Below, in pieces: positions 58,501 through 64,000 of a DNA stretch of 64,000 nucleotides. The position numbers were made by a program, and so were the translations under genes. The stretch comes from Achatina immaculata (taxonomy: Eukaryota; Mollusca; Gastropoda; Stylommatophora; Achatinidae): the NCBI GenBank assembly GCA_009760885.1, contig CM019716.1, positions 2,175,501 through 2,239,500 on the forward strand, in the 5' to 3' direction. How positions within the stretch are numbered: position 1 is the first letter of the stretch; every line of letters begins with the position of its first letter. The notes beneath the pieces are model-generated. The model had not been told where the DNA came from. It did not search any database and saw nothing but the letters and a program-made list of their open reading frames with translations.

Positions 58501-60918
58501 CAATATAAAAACGCTCTTACACGTACAGCGTGCATAATATATATATATATATATATATGCGCGACTGTTTCATAGTTGAAGACTGAAAGATCGGATATCC
58601 GTAAGAACATAACAGGACTTCCTTCAAGCATTCAGGGAAGAGATTTCTGCCCGATTCTAACGGTTACGCCCACCAAATTCCCCTTCCGCCCACAGGAATG
58701 ACGAGTATTCGGGAATGACGTCATCCAGGACGTATGTAAGAATGTAACATTCGGTGCTTTCACGTTAAGAAGCCTTCACTCGGGTAGCTACGGCACCTCT
58801 CACAGCTCTTTACCTCAGTGCCACTGTTGTCTGGCACTCAATGGCAAACACAGCTGGTTAGCAAGAATGATCCCACGGGAAACAGTGCACGTATACACCA
58901 AACTAATATACTCCTGAGATACTGCGGTTCATGCTCAAGATTTTCAATCCCTGTGCTAATAAATTCTCAACAAATAATAATAATAGTAATAATAATAATG
59001 TGTATGCAAATGTGCCTTGTAACATCAAATTACACTGCATAACTTAAAGCTCTCATAGAAAAGATACTAAAATCCAAAAGAAATCATGAAAGCAAACTCA
59101 CGTAATGCTACCATATTTTTCAGCACTATCATAGCAGAGAGTAACATCAGGAAACCGAAATAAATAAAGTAGCCATTTTATTTTACTTTATTGGTGTTAT
59201 TACGACCCAGTCCCGTAAAATGGGTACCAGAGAAAATCCCGGAAGGAAAGGCAGCGAGGAAAGGAACTGGCCACCCTACCTCATACGCTGATGGCCCAGC
59301 ATAATGAGGTCTCCAACGCTTCACCGCCTACGGCATTTGCTATGGTACTACCTTTACTTGTTTACTTTTACCCCCATGAGGGGGGGGGGCTATGGCGATC
59401 CCTGTCCGGTTAGCCAGACTGGGCCTGTTACTTCGAGGTACCAACGGAGAAGTGATTCAGAGTCTTAATATGTTCGTCAACCCCGGCACAAGCATATCAG
59501 TTATCGGTCTACTGACCGCCACATCAGACAGGGTCTTGACCTCCAGCTTCACGTGTAAAAGACGTTCTATGACGACTCCGGGGCGCTCCCGACAATCCAG
59601 GTGTAAAAAAAAATGGCAGCTGCCTTAGAAAACTGCGAAGAAAATCCATCTGTAATGTGAGGCACACCAGAATATACTATATATGCAGGTGTCAGTGTTT
59701 TCAGACGCAAGAATGCCAGTCCTGTGTCAGATAGAGATAAGAGTAAAAGTGAAAAGAAAGAAAGAAAGAAAGAAAGCTGTGTTAAAAGTGACGTAAAGTA
59801 ACAATGGCTGTTAATCATCGACAGACAGAAGAGGCAGACGGGTATCGTTATTTTGTAGGGAGGAGCTGAGATGGGAGAGGAGGGAATGTTTATAAACAAG
59901 CACTGACTCATCAGGGAGTACGGAACTGATGTCAGTGAGTTCACCTGTCTTTTATCCACAACATAGAGGGCATGTTCTCGAGGCGCGTCATGTGCGAGTG
60001 GGTTAGTTTTAGGTGGCTGGGTGCAGTGGTTCTGAACGGTCCCAGGTCCCAATCCTCCCTCCTCAACCCAAAGATATTCAAGACATCGGCTGCTGAGCAC
60101 ATATACTCAATGGAGGAGGAGGAGAAGAACTCTGAAATTCGCGGAGTCTGTCATTTCATTGGTAAAGATAAGTAAAGACAATCCCCGAACCCTCCCCTAT
60201 ATATTAAATAATCATGAAGAAAAGACGTTCATCATTATACATTTTTTTTACTGTGATACTCCCTCCTCTCATACTTGAAGTTCCTCCACTAGGAGTAAAT
60301 AACTGTATACAAAGATTGTGAGGGAAAGAATAAAGTGCGGGGGTTTACTGGTGGGAGGGGGATGAGAGAGATAGAGAGGAGAGCGTGTTCTCCCTCACAC
60401 CAAGACCCTATGGTCGTTTATGCAAACATTAGTCTCCTAAAGTTTTAACGAACGAATAGTCACGTGATTTACTCCCCTTCCCATCCTCTACCAGTTTTGG
60501 CGGAGCGTACACAGAAGCCTGATAATACAGCTCTCTGTGAAGAATGCTGGCCAATTTTCATGTGTAAACAACAAGGAAGGAACAAACTTGTGAGAGCCGA
60601 ACATCTCTTATTGTCCATCATCAAAATACCTCGACATAATTATCATCGCCAAATGAACAAAACGTTTTGCCTCATAACATTCCAAACAAGAAACACTAAC
60701 AAGAAACACAAACAAGAAACAGGGAGAAGAAAGCAATGGCCGAGGACAGAACGAGGGTCAGGCAATGAGAGAAGCTGAGAAAGATGTAGAGATGATAGAA
60801 AAATGTGACTCACATCTCTGTCACCGTCGCTGTGGTGATTGTTGTTGTCGCTACCGCTGTAGCCTGTGCCGGAGCCGAACATCTGAGCCAACATCTGTGG
60901 GCCAACACTCTCACGATT
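40542..60918 (-). CDS. RASGEF1B: RASGEF1B-like Ras guanine-nucleotide exchange factor (complete CDS)
   Basis: A cytosolic exchange factor that loads GTP onto Ras/Rap-type small GTPases. Coding exons from 5' to 3' (plus coordinates): 60814-60894 (ATG at 60894), 55883-55972, 55167-55244, 53359-53456, 52950-53091, 48051-48137, 47657-47722, 47050-47118, 46346-46444, 46008-46151, 45104-45142, 44758-44853, 44117-44269, 42641-42707, 41466-41538, 40542-40569. They join in one frame to 469 residues; RASGEF1 proteins are usually about 470-480. An N-terminal RasGEF-N (REM) domain spans roughly residues 30-165 (EALIQHLVP, FLLSSRLF, WTEMFPYDFRD) and a CDC25 catalytic domain roughly residues 190-445 (AQQLTHVEL, NFNSLMAIIAGMN, PFFSLFVKDLYFLNEG). 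The short N-terminus and absence of other domains fit family member 1; 1B rather than 1A or 1C is tentative. It is convergent with PMS2. Confidence 0.93.
40740..41030 (+). mobile_element. RTE-like LINE ORF end, in RASGEF1 intron
   Basis: Reads RLIVEGKREKGRSHRRWAQD followed by ITESLNVSLQDAGQLVQ, the Arg-rich tail of RTE-like ORFs (GKR.RGRP..RW..DI). It is in the last RASGEF1 intron, opposite strand. Confidence 0.6.
41466..41538 (-). CDS. RASGEF1B: RASGEF1 exon 15
   Basis: ATCCAG acceptor, GTGAGT donor, 73 bp. It encodes LSLASYECEPPESSYDRERY and KQL, matching LYLASYESEGPEN at the end of the RasGEF domain. Without splicing at this donor the frame ends at once (Lys, then TGA), a possible alternative C-terminus. 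Confidence 0.9.
42100..42300. repeat. Short tandem duplications in RASGEF1 intron
   Basis: Duplicated CATAAAATTCATGAAACAAA and, further on, CCTTCAGGACCCCATACTTA blocks. A comparable 53-bp duplication lies at 42917-43022 (CAGCATTATCGGGTGATCTT). Confidence 0.7.
42641..42707 (-). CDS. RASGEF1B: RASGEF1 exon 14
   Basis: TTTGCAG acceptor, GTGAGT donor, 67 bp. It encodes CPFGKIPAVTSYILTAPIYK then ES, aligned with CPFERDRKILQYLLTVPVF. It ends one base into a codon completed as Met. Confidence 0.9.
42708..44116. other. RASGEF1 intron, nothing firm recognised
   Basis: Apart from the small duplication at 42917-43022, only AT-rich sequence was seen. A 67-codon Cys-rich minus frame at 43487-43690 has no recognised relative. 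Confidence 0.5.
44117..44269 (-). CDS. RASGEF1B: RASGEF1 exon 13
   Basis: TTTCAG acceptor, GTAAGT donor, 153 bp. It encodes IVIPFFSLFVKDLYFLNEG and QISDLITWQQVE, matching IVIPFFSLLIKDIYFLNEG and the conserved C-terminal part of the CDC25 domain. Confidence 0.97.
44568..44757 (-). repeat. 31-bp minisatellite starting at RASGEF1 exon 12 donor, six units
   Basis: Minus-strand unit CTATGTACAGTCTACTTTTT then CTACTTCGAGA. The first unit begins at the splice donor itself (GTATGTACAG); the others read CTATGT and lack a usable GT at that point. Confidence 0.93.
44758..44853 (-). CDS. RASGEF1B: RASGEF1 exon 12
   Basis: CTCCAG acceptor, GTATGT donor, 96 bp. It encodes HQMDPSNNFGSYRS through EEREK, matching HQMDPSSNFYNYR. 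A six-copy 31-bp minisatellite begins exactly at the donor. Confidence 0.95.
45104..45142 (-). CDS. RASGEF1B: RASGEF1 39-bp exon 11
   Basis: TTTCAG acceptor, GTAAGA donor. It encodes WAKVNRDKLKILE, completing the RLKKTWAKV block. The 13 codons keep phase 0 on both sides. Confidence 0.93.
45600..45752. repeat. 32-bp minisatellite, about five units
   Basis: Unit CACACTCAGAACAAGTCTAA then AAGCTGCTCCGC, in the intron between RASGEF1 exons 10 and 11. Confidence 0.9.
46008..46151 (-). CDS. RASGEF1B: RASGEF1 exon 10, catalytic core
   Basis: TTGCAG acceptor, GTTAGT donor, 144 bp. It encodes VEYFIDVAKECINIGNFNSL and MAIIAGMNLSPVTRLKKM, the most conserved block of the RasGEF domain, contacting the small GTPase. 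The usual Thr before Trp-Ala-Lys-Val is Met here. Confidence 0.97.
46346..46444 (-). CDS. RASGEF1B: RASGEF1 exon 9
   Basis: TTGCAG acceptor, GTAAGT donor, 99 bp. It encodes HNLESYVQWFNRLSYLVASE, matching the YVDWFNRLSYLVATEI block of the catalytic domain. Confidence 0.95.
46560..46745 (+). mobile_element. RTE-like LINE fragment
   Basis: Matches 57325-57620 (GACCAAGGCAAAGATGGCTG, GATGCATCAGCAGAAGG, GTTAGGGAGGCAAAGTTCC), in an intron of RASGEF1 and opposite to it. Confidence 0.65.
47050..47118 (-). CDS. RASGEF1B: RASGEF1 exon 8
   Basis: CTCAG acceptor, GTAAGT donor, 69 bp. It encodes ERLSMIGSEEFVQAFSKE, matching ERLNYIGPEEFVQAF of RASGEF1 proteins. Confidence 0.95.
47657..47722 (-). CDS. RASGEF1B: RASGEF1 exon 7, start of CDC25 domain
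   Basis: TCTGCAG acceptor, GTAAAT donor, 66 bp. It encodes LLLAQQLTHVEL, the first conserved block of the RasGEF catalytic domain (AQQLTHIEL in relatives). Confidence 0.93.
48051..48137 (-). CDS. RASGEF1B: RASGEF1 exon 6
   Basis: TCTGCAG acceptor, GTAAGT donor, 87 bp. It encodes LTNLKSYEENLNRIEREEHQ, a charged helix-like linker between the REM and CDC25 domains. It is placed by phase and splice sites; sequence conservation is low. Confidence 0.8.
48540..48715 (+). promoter_or_regulatory. Possible intronic promoter (YY1-like and GC boxes)
   Basis: ACAAGATGGCGGCAGTC at about 48539 matches the YY1-type AAGATGGCGGC start-site element common at TATA-less promoters, and CCGCCCCCCGCCCCCCGGCC at about 48690 has Sp1-like GC boxes. 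The surroundings are richer in CG than the AT-rich introns. No coding exon downstream was identified. Confidence 0.35.
51003..51100 (-). mobile_element. LINE 3' tail fragment
   Basis: CTTCTTCTTCTGCGTTCGAG and GTTGTTGGTCAC match the tails of the fragments at 2440 and 11461. Confidence 0.6.
52614..52938. repeat. (TC)n and (ACT)n/(CTG)n simple repeats
   Basis: A TC run at 52614-52636, then ACT/TAC triplets from about 52700, ending in CTG repeats about 10 bases outside the donor of RASGEF1 exon 5. Confidence 0.9.
52950..53091 (-). CDS. RASGEF1B: RASGEF1 exon 5, FPYDFRD motif
   Basis: CTCCAG acceptor, GTAAGA donor, 142 bp. It encodes EWTEMFPYDFRDDRMMKQL, matching EWTEAFPYDFRDERMM, the family signature. 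A (CTG)n/(ACT)n triplet tract lies only about 10 bases beyond the donor. Confidence 0.95.
53359..53456 (-). CDS. RASGEF1B: RASGEF1 exon 4
   Basis: TTTCAG acceptor, GTGAAT donor, 98 bp. It encodes LCVLQQNL, then KFGPHIVNLL in the REM domain. It ends two bases into a codon completed as Ser by the next exon. Confidence 0.9.
54066..54366. repeat. 17-bp minisatellite, about 17 units
   Basis: Unit GGCTGTCTTAGTGATTT with GAAGT and AATGT variants, between RASGEF1 exons 3 and 4. Confidence 0.92.
54640..55040. repeat. Two adjacent tandem repeats
   Basis: About three units of a 24-bp GATGTGGTCAGCACACTAGA-type repeat (54640-54715), then five units of about 46 bp with AGAGAGAAGTGTCATTCCTG and GAAGATATGACATCACGCAA (54806-55040). 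Confidence 0.88.
55167..55244 (-). CDS. RASGEF1B: RASGEF1 exon 3
   Basis: CTTACAG acceptor, GTAAGC donor, 78 bp. It encodes RTYTFTFLLSSRLFIRPHDL followed by LAEVCK, matching RTYIFTFLLSSRLFMHPYEL. A 54-bp unit carrying the sequence before the acceptor is tandemly repeated upstream of the exon. Confidence 0.95.
55245..55365 (-). repeat. 54-bp repeat containing RASGEF1 exon 3 acceptor tract, 2.2 units
   Basis: Plus-strand unit GTAAGAAATATAAAACATAC and on. On the minus strand this is the pyrimidine-rich ATGTTTTATATTTCTTAC that precedes the exon 3 AG, so the acceptor tract is repeated upstream. Confidence 0.85.
55558..55870. repeat. Two short tandem arrays beside RASGEF1 exon 2
   Basis: Three units of about 40 bp containing CCTAGAACAATCTACTGACA, then about five units of 28 bp GATATAAATGACACTTATGT. 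The second array ends about a dozen bases from the exon 2 donor. Confidence 0.85.
55883..55972 (-). CDS. RASGEF1B: RASGEF1 exon 2, REM domain start
   Basis: TTTCAG acceptor, GTAAGC donor, 90 bp. It encodes QNGNLHSGPLEALIQHLVPT then SDYCPD, very close to NGNLVSGSLEALIQHLVP of RASGEF1B. Confidence 0.95.
57325..57620 (+). mobile_element. RTE-like LINE ORF C-terminus
   Basis: Reads [20 protein letters not shown], then KYSGHIKRHD and, after a frameshift, [20 protein letters not shown] and AYRSAVREAKFRKG. It is the best-preserved of the copies and lies in RASGEF1 intron 1, opposite strand. Confidence 0.8.
58019..58053 (-). ncRNA. U2 snRNA 5'-end-like fragment (pseudogene)
   Basis: The minus strand contains GCCTTTTGGCTAAGATCAA, identical to 19 bases near the 5' end of U2 snRNA. 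The sequence then departs from U2, with no branch-site-pairing GTAGTA element seen, so it is a truncated copy or part of a repeat and not a functional gene. Confidence 0.5.
58534..58560. repeat. (TA)n simple repeat
   Basis: About eleven TA units in RASGEF1 intron 1. Confidence 0.85.
58716..58723. promoter_or_regulatory. Palindromic CRE (TGACGTCA)
   Basis: Perfect cAMP-response element palindrome in RASGEF1 intron 1, within a locally CG-containing stretch (58600-58800). Possible enhancer or alternative promoter; chance occurrence is also possible. Confidence 0.35.
59205..59350 (+). mobile_element. SINE body, plus strand
   Basis: AAAATGGGTACCAGAGAAAA, GGAAAGGCAGCGAGGAAAGG and CATACGCTGATGGCCCAGCA. 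The reverse complement of the same stretch is at 62299-62445. Confidence 0.65.
59380..59605 (-). mobile_element. Family A element, minus strand
   Basis: On the minus strand, GTTGGTACCTCGAAGTAACA and GGCCCAGTCTGGCTAACCGG, followed by a GACAGGGATCGCCATAGCC segment, align with the family A core at 22640. Confidence 0.55.
60069..60180 (+). repeat. About 110-bp dispersed direct repeat, copy 1
   Basis: ATATTCAAGACATCGGCTGC through GTCATTTCATTGGTAAAGAT recurs at 62189-62295 with only a few differences. Confidence 0.85.
60814..60918 (-). CDS. RASGEF1B: RASGEF1 first coding exon
   Basis: Encodes MLAQMFGSGTGYSGSDNNN and then HHSDGDRD before a GTGAGT donor. The MFGSGTGY segment resembles MFDSSGYN near the human N-terminus. 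ATG at 60894 is chosen as the first in-frame Met; 60882 is an alternative. A CCACAG acceptor at 60919 implies upstream non-coding or coding exons, since the frame stays open back to it. Confidence 0.8.
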
Positions 60919-62188
60919 CTGTGGAGTACAGTAGCAACGTTCATATTACAGCCATACTCTAATGAGAATTCCACTAGAATGCATTAACACGCCAAGACAG
61001 GAGCTGTGATAGAGATATTAATATCATGATAAAGTAACAAGCCAAGACAGGAGCTGTGATATTAATGTCATGGTAAAGTAACACTCCAAGACAAGTGCCT
61101 AGGATATAGATATTAATGTCATGGTAAGTTCTTGATATGAAACATTGTATGTTCTCTCTGAGCTCTCCGCCAACTGTTTTCCGAGAGGCACCTGTACAAA
61201 ACTGGATTAACTTACAACAAATGATTGAAAAGATGTACAACACTAGATTAACTTACAACACATACTTGGAAAGATGATTTTTTGTGGGGGGGGGGGGGAG
61301 GAGAGAAATGAGACATAACACGCAACGCATCCAAATGTTCAGCGCATAACACACCAACAGCAATACTCATGCACAGAAAACTTGGCACAGTCAGAAACTT
61401 CACATACCTCTCTCCCCTCCCCCCCCCTCACACACACAAGTGAAGTGATGAACTGAAAACATTCACAGCCAATTCGTGAAGTTAGGAAATACTACAAAAA
61501 CTCAGACCCTGGCACGCAGGAGAAAAATCCAGGTGAGAAACATTCGCTTTAGAAGTGCCCTTCAAAGTGACGTGGCACCTCCAGGGATTTATGGCTTGAC
61601 GAAGACGAACAAACAGGAAAGTCAGAAATTGTTGCCAGACTGACGTGTGAAACGTTAAGGTTAAACCTTCAGGGAAGAAAATATACATTTTCACATTCAC
61701 CGAAAGATGTACCCGTTGCAGAGGTTACACGGATACAAGCACACGTTTCATACCTGTTGCAGAAATTAAAACTGTATGTAAAAACCATGCCTTTTGGAAA
61801 GGTGTGAAAAGCTTTGATGGTCTCAATATGTAGAATGTTGCCAGTAAAGTCTTTCTATCACAGAAAGGAAGCAATGTATCTGGGAGTTAGCTAGGAGAAA
61901 ATTTTTCAATATGGGTGCCCTTTTGGTTATGTTTTTACAAAGAAATATGGGCCACTGTCTGGTCATATTGTAAAGGATGAATAAGGAACGGTGTCAGCGA
62001 TTTGCCTCTTGGCTCGTAGCTGAAATCAAGAAGCGGTGATTATCAACAGGCGTCGTCAACAATGGGACAGGAATGTAGGTGTATGGTAAGAATAAGAGGA
62101 GAGCACGAAGACCGTTGCGCTGAATGCTCACAGTATTCATGTTAGATGAAGGAATCCACTCACCATCCAACACGATATCCCTGCTCCA

Positions 62189-62295
62189 AGATATTCAAGA
62201 CATCGGCTGCTGAGCACATATACTCAATGGAGGAGGAGGAGAACTCTGAAACTCGCGGAGTCTGTCATTTCATTGGTAAAGATAAGTAAAGACAG
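62189..62295 (+). repeat. About 110-bp dispersed direct repeat, copy 2
   Basis: Second copy of 60069-60180, lacking AGA in the GGAGGAGGAGAAG run. It abuts the SINE at 62296. Confidence 0.85.
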
Positions 62296-62555
62296 TCCCA
62301 TTGCAAATGCCGTAGGGGATGAAGTGTTAGAGACCTCATTATGCTGGGCCATCAGCGTATGAGGTAGGGTGGCCAGTTCCTTTCTTCGCTGCCTTTCCTT
62401 CCCGTATTTTCTCTGGTACCCATTTTACGAAGCTGGGTCGACCATTGGGCCGCATTGGTCGGGGAAAAAAAAAATCCCGCTCAGCGGGGGATTCGAACCC
62501 TTGACCGTTCGGTTGCTAGACGAGTGCTCTAACCACTACGCTAACCGGTCCCAAA
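62296..62555 (-). mobile_element. tRNA-headed SINE, minus strand
   Basis: The minus strand starts GGGACCGGTTAGCGTAGTGG (A box) and has GGGTTCGAATCCCCC (B box), followed by a body shared with 59205. Well preserved. Confidence 0.8.
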
Positions 62556-64000
62556 CCAGTATAAAGCTCGCTAACAAGAGTTAACACTTTATATCTTGGC
62601 CAGTATTAGAGACGTAAGCACATACAGCAACGGTTCCCAGCTCTCTGAGGTAGGGTTGCGACCCAAATTAGGACGGCGCGAGACGGGGCGGGTGAAATGT
62701 TACACAGGAGATATTGTATGCTACAATCTTTTCTTGAATTTCAATAGTTTTAAAATCTTTCTTCGCGGGTCACTGATCACATACTATTGTTGGTTTAAGG
62801 TCACGCTAACAAAAAAAAAAAGTTTCAGAACCACTGATCTATAGCTCAGTCTCTTCGCTAAAAAAAATTTTTTTAATAATCTAGACCGCGAAAAATAATA
62901 TGCAGCCGTGCTCTGACAGGGCGTGGTCCGCGAGACCAACCAGCCACGTATTCAGGACACTCAAAGCCTGTTTCCGCTTTGAAACTGTCTTAAGCTATAA
63001 TGACAATGCGCTGTCTTAATACCCTCTCACGTCGCATCTACAGGTCACGCCCAACATAACATGAACGGCAGATTAGCATAACAATGAAAGACGGCCGCGG
63101 TGAATTAACGGTTGGATTGTTTCAGTGATGGCACTCAAAACAAAGAGGATGTTGTTTCATCCCCCCTCCAACCCCCCTCCAACTCACCCACCCTGTGTAT
63201 GACACAGGAGCATGAGGCACCATGACGCTTGATTTGAGTCACAAACTCATAAGACAATTAATTATTCAAGGGCAATAATTCGATCTTGTTGAGTGACTCA
63301 CATTATTTCTACGTGGAGACTTATAATCGATAGGCTGTTCTTTTTTTTTCTTCTTGTCAGATATGGCCACTAGCTTTTTGGGTCAGGGGCCTTCTTGTTT
63401 TTGTGTAGGCTGAACATCACTTAATATTCTGTTTTCATGTCACTGCTAACACCTCCCCTGATTTCTGGTGCGGGTGGTTTAATGTATAAGCGGGTCATTA
63501 GAATTACCGCTCCTGGTAACAGCTTTTCATCTGGTACAGTTCTGCACTTGTGCTTTATCTGTACAAGTTTTTTTGGTAACATTTCTGTCTAGGCTTGCTT
63601 GTGTGCCCTTCCACATTAATCTACGTCCCATAGCATTTTAAATCTGACTGGAGACCATATACACTAACACATTCACATATAGATTATGAATGATTAACAT
63701 ACCTTTAATCCCATGAAGATGGACATAAAAGAAAAAAGTGTAATCCTAGCACAATGTGATAGCTGAATGTCCTCTTAAGCTGGATAAAAAGTCCTACAGA
63801 CAAATAAGTGTTCTTATTTCAGGTGACTTCCAGAGTAAATAACTCTTCTGTCACGACCAAAGCATGATCCAGAAAGTTAGCACACGATGGGCTAACTTGT
63901 AGAATAGATGTAATGGAGACTAAACCGCCTGTCAACTCTGCTAGACGTAATGGAGACAGACTGTGGGTTTACATTAGATTCCCGCCCGTTTTATTTGTAG
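62556..64000. other. Right end, nothing recognised
   Basis: Upstream of RASGEF1. No exon, tRNA or element was identified; the RASGEF1 promoter may lie here or beyond the window. Confidence 0.5.

Overview
This window is eukaryotic and reads as an AT-rich, intron-rich, repeat-dense invertebrate genome. Its LINE and SINE complement, with many 3' fragments of RTE-like LINEs and tRNA-headed SINEs, looks like a mollusc, perhaps a gastropod; that placement is inference. Two host protein genes face each other tail to tail. Coding exons were placed by translating candidate exons, matching them to remembered family sequences, and requiring GT/AG junctions with continuous reading phase.

Plus strand, 1-31.9 kb: most of PMS2, the MutL-alpha endonuclease subunit of DNA mismatch repair. 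The N-terminal ATPase exons lie left of the window. Nineteen exons (1325-30885) join in one frame to give about 718 residues: the transducer domain, a long disordered linker and the complete C-terminal endonuclease domain with its metal-binding motifs. Two exons are present twice: a 37-bp internal exon (18020 and 19164) and the terminal exon (30811 and 31435).

Intergenic, about 31.95-40.5 kb: no gene recognised. It holds LINE 3' ends, a complete copy of a roughly 330-bp interspersed element and a 33-bp minisatellite.

Minus strand, 60.9-40.5 kb: a complete RASGEF1B-like Ras guanine-nucleotide exchange factor. Sixteen coding exons join in one frame to give 469 residues, close to the usual length of the family. 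The 5' UTR and promoter are unresolved and should lie above 60918.

60.9-64 kb: upstream sequence of RASGEF1 with SINE-related elements and nothing else recognised.

The most unusual property is the number of minisatellites and their relation to splice sites. The acceptor of PMS2 exon 14 is the last unit of an 18-copy 34-bp array. The donor of exon 17 is the first of three 52-bp units. Other arrays run to within a few bases of splice sites in both genes. Elsewhere a 61-bp array seems to have grown out of a LINE coding fragment and was later split by another LINE. Many long open frames in the window are by-products of such arrays and are not listed as genes. Mobile-element names rest on protein-motif recognition only.
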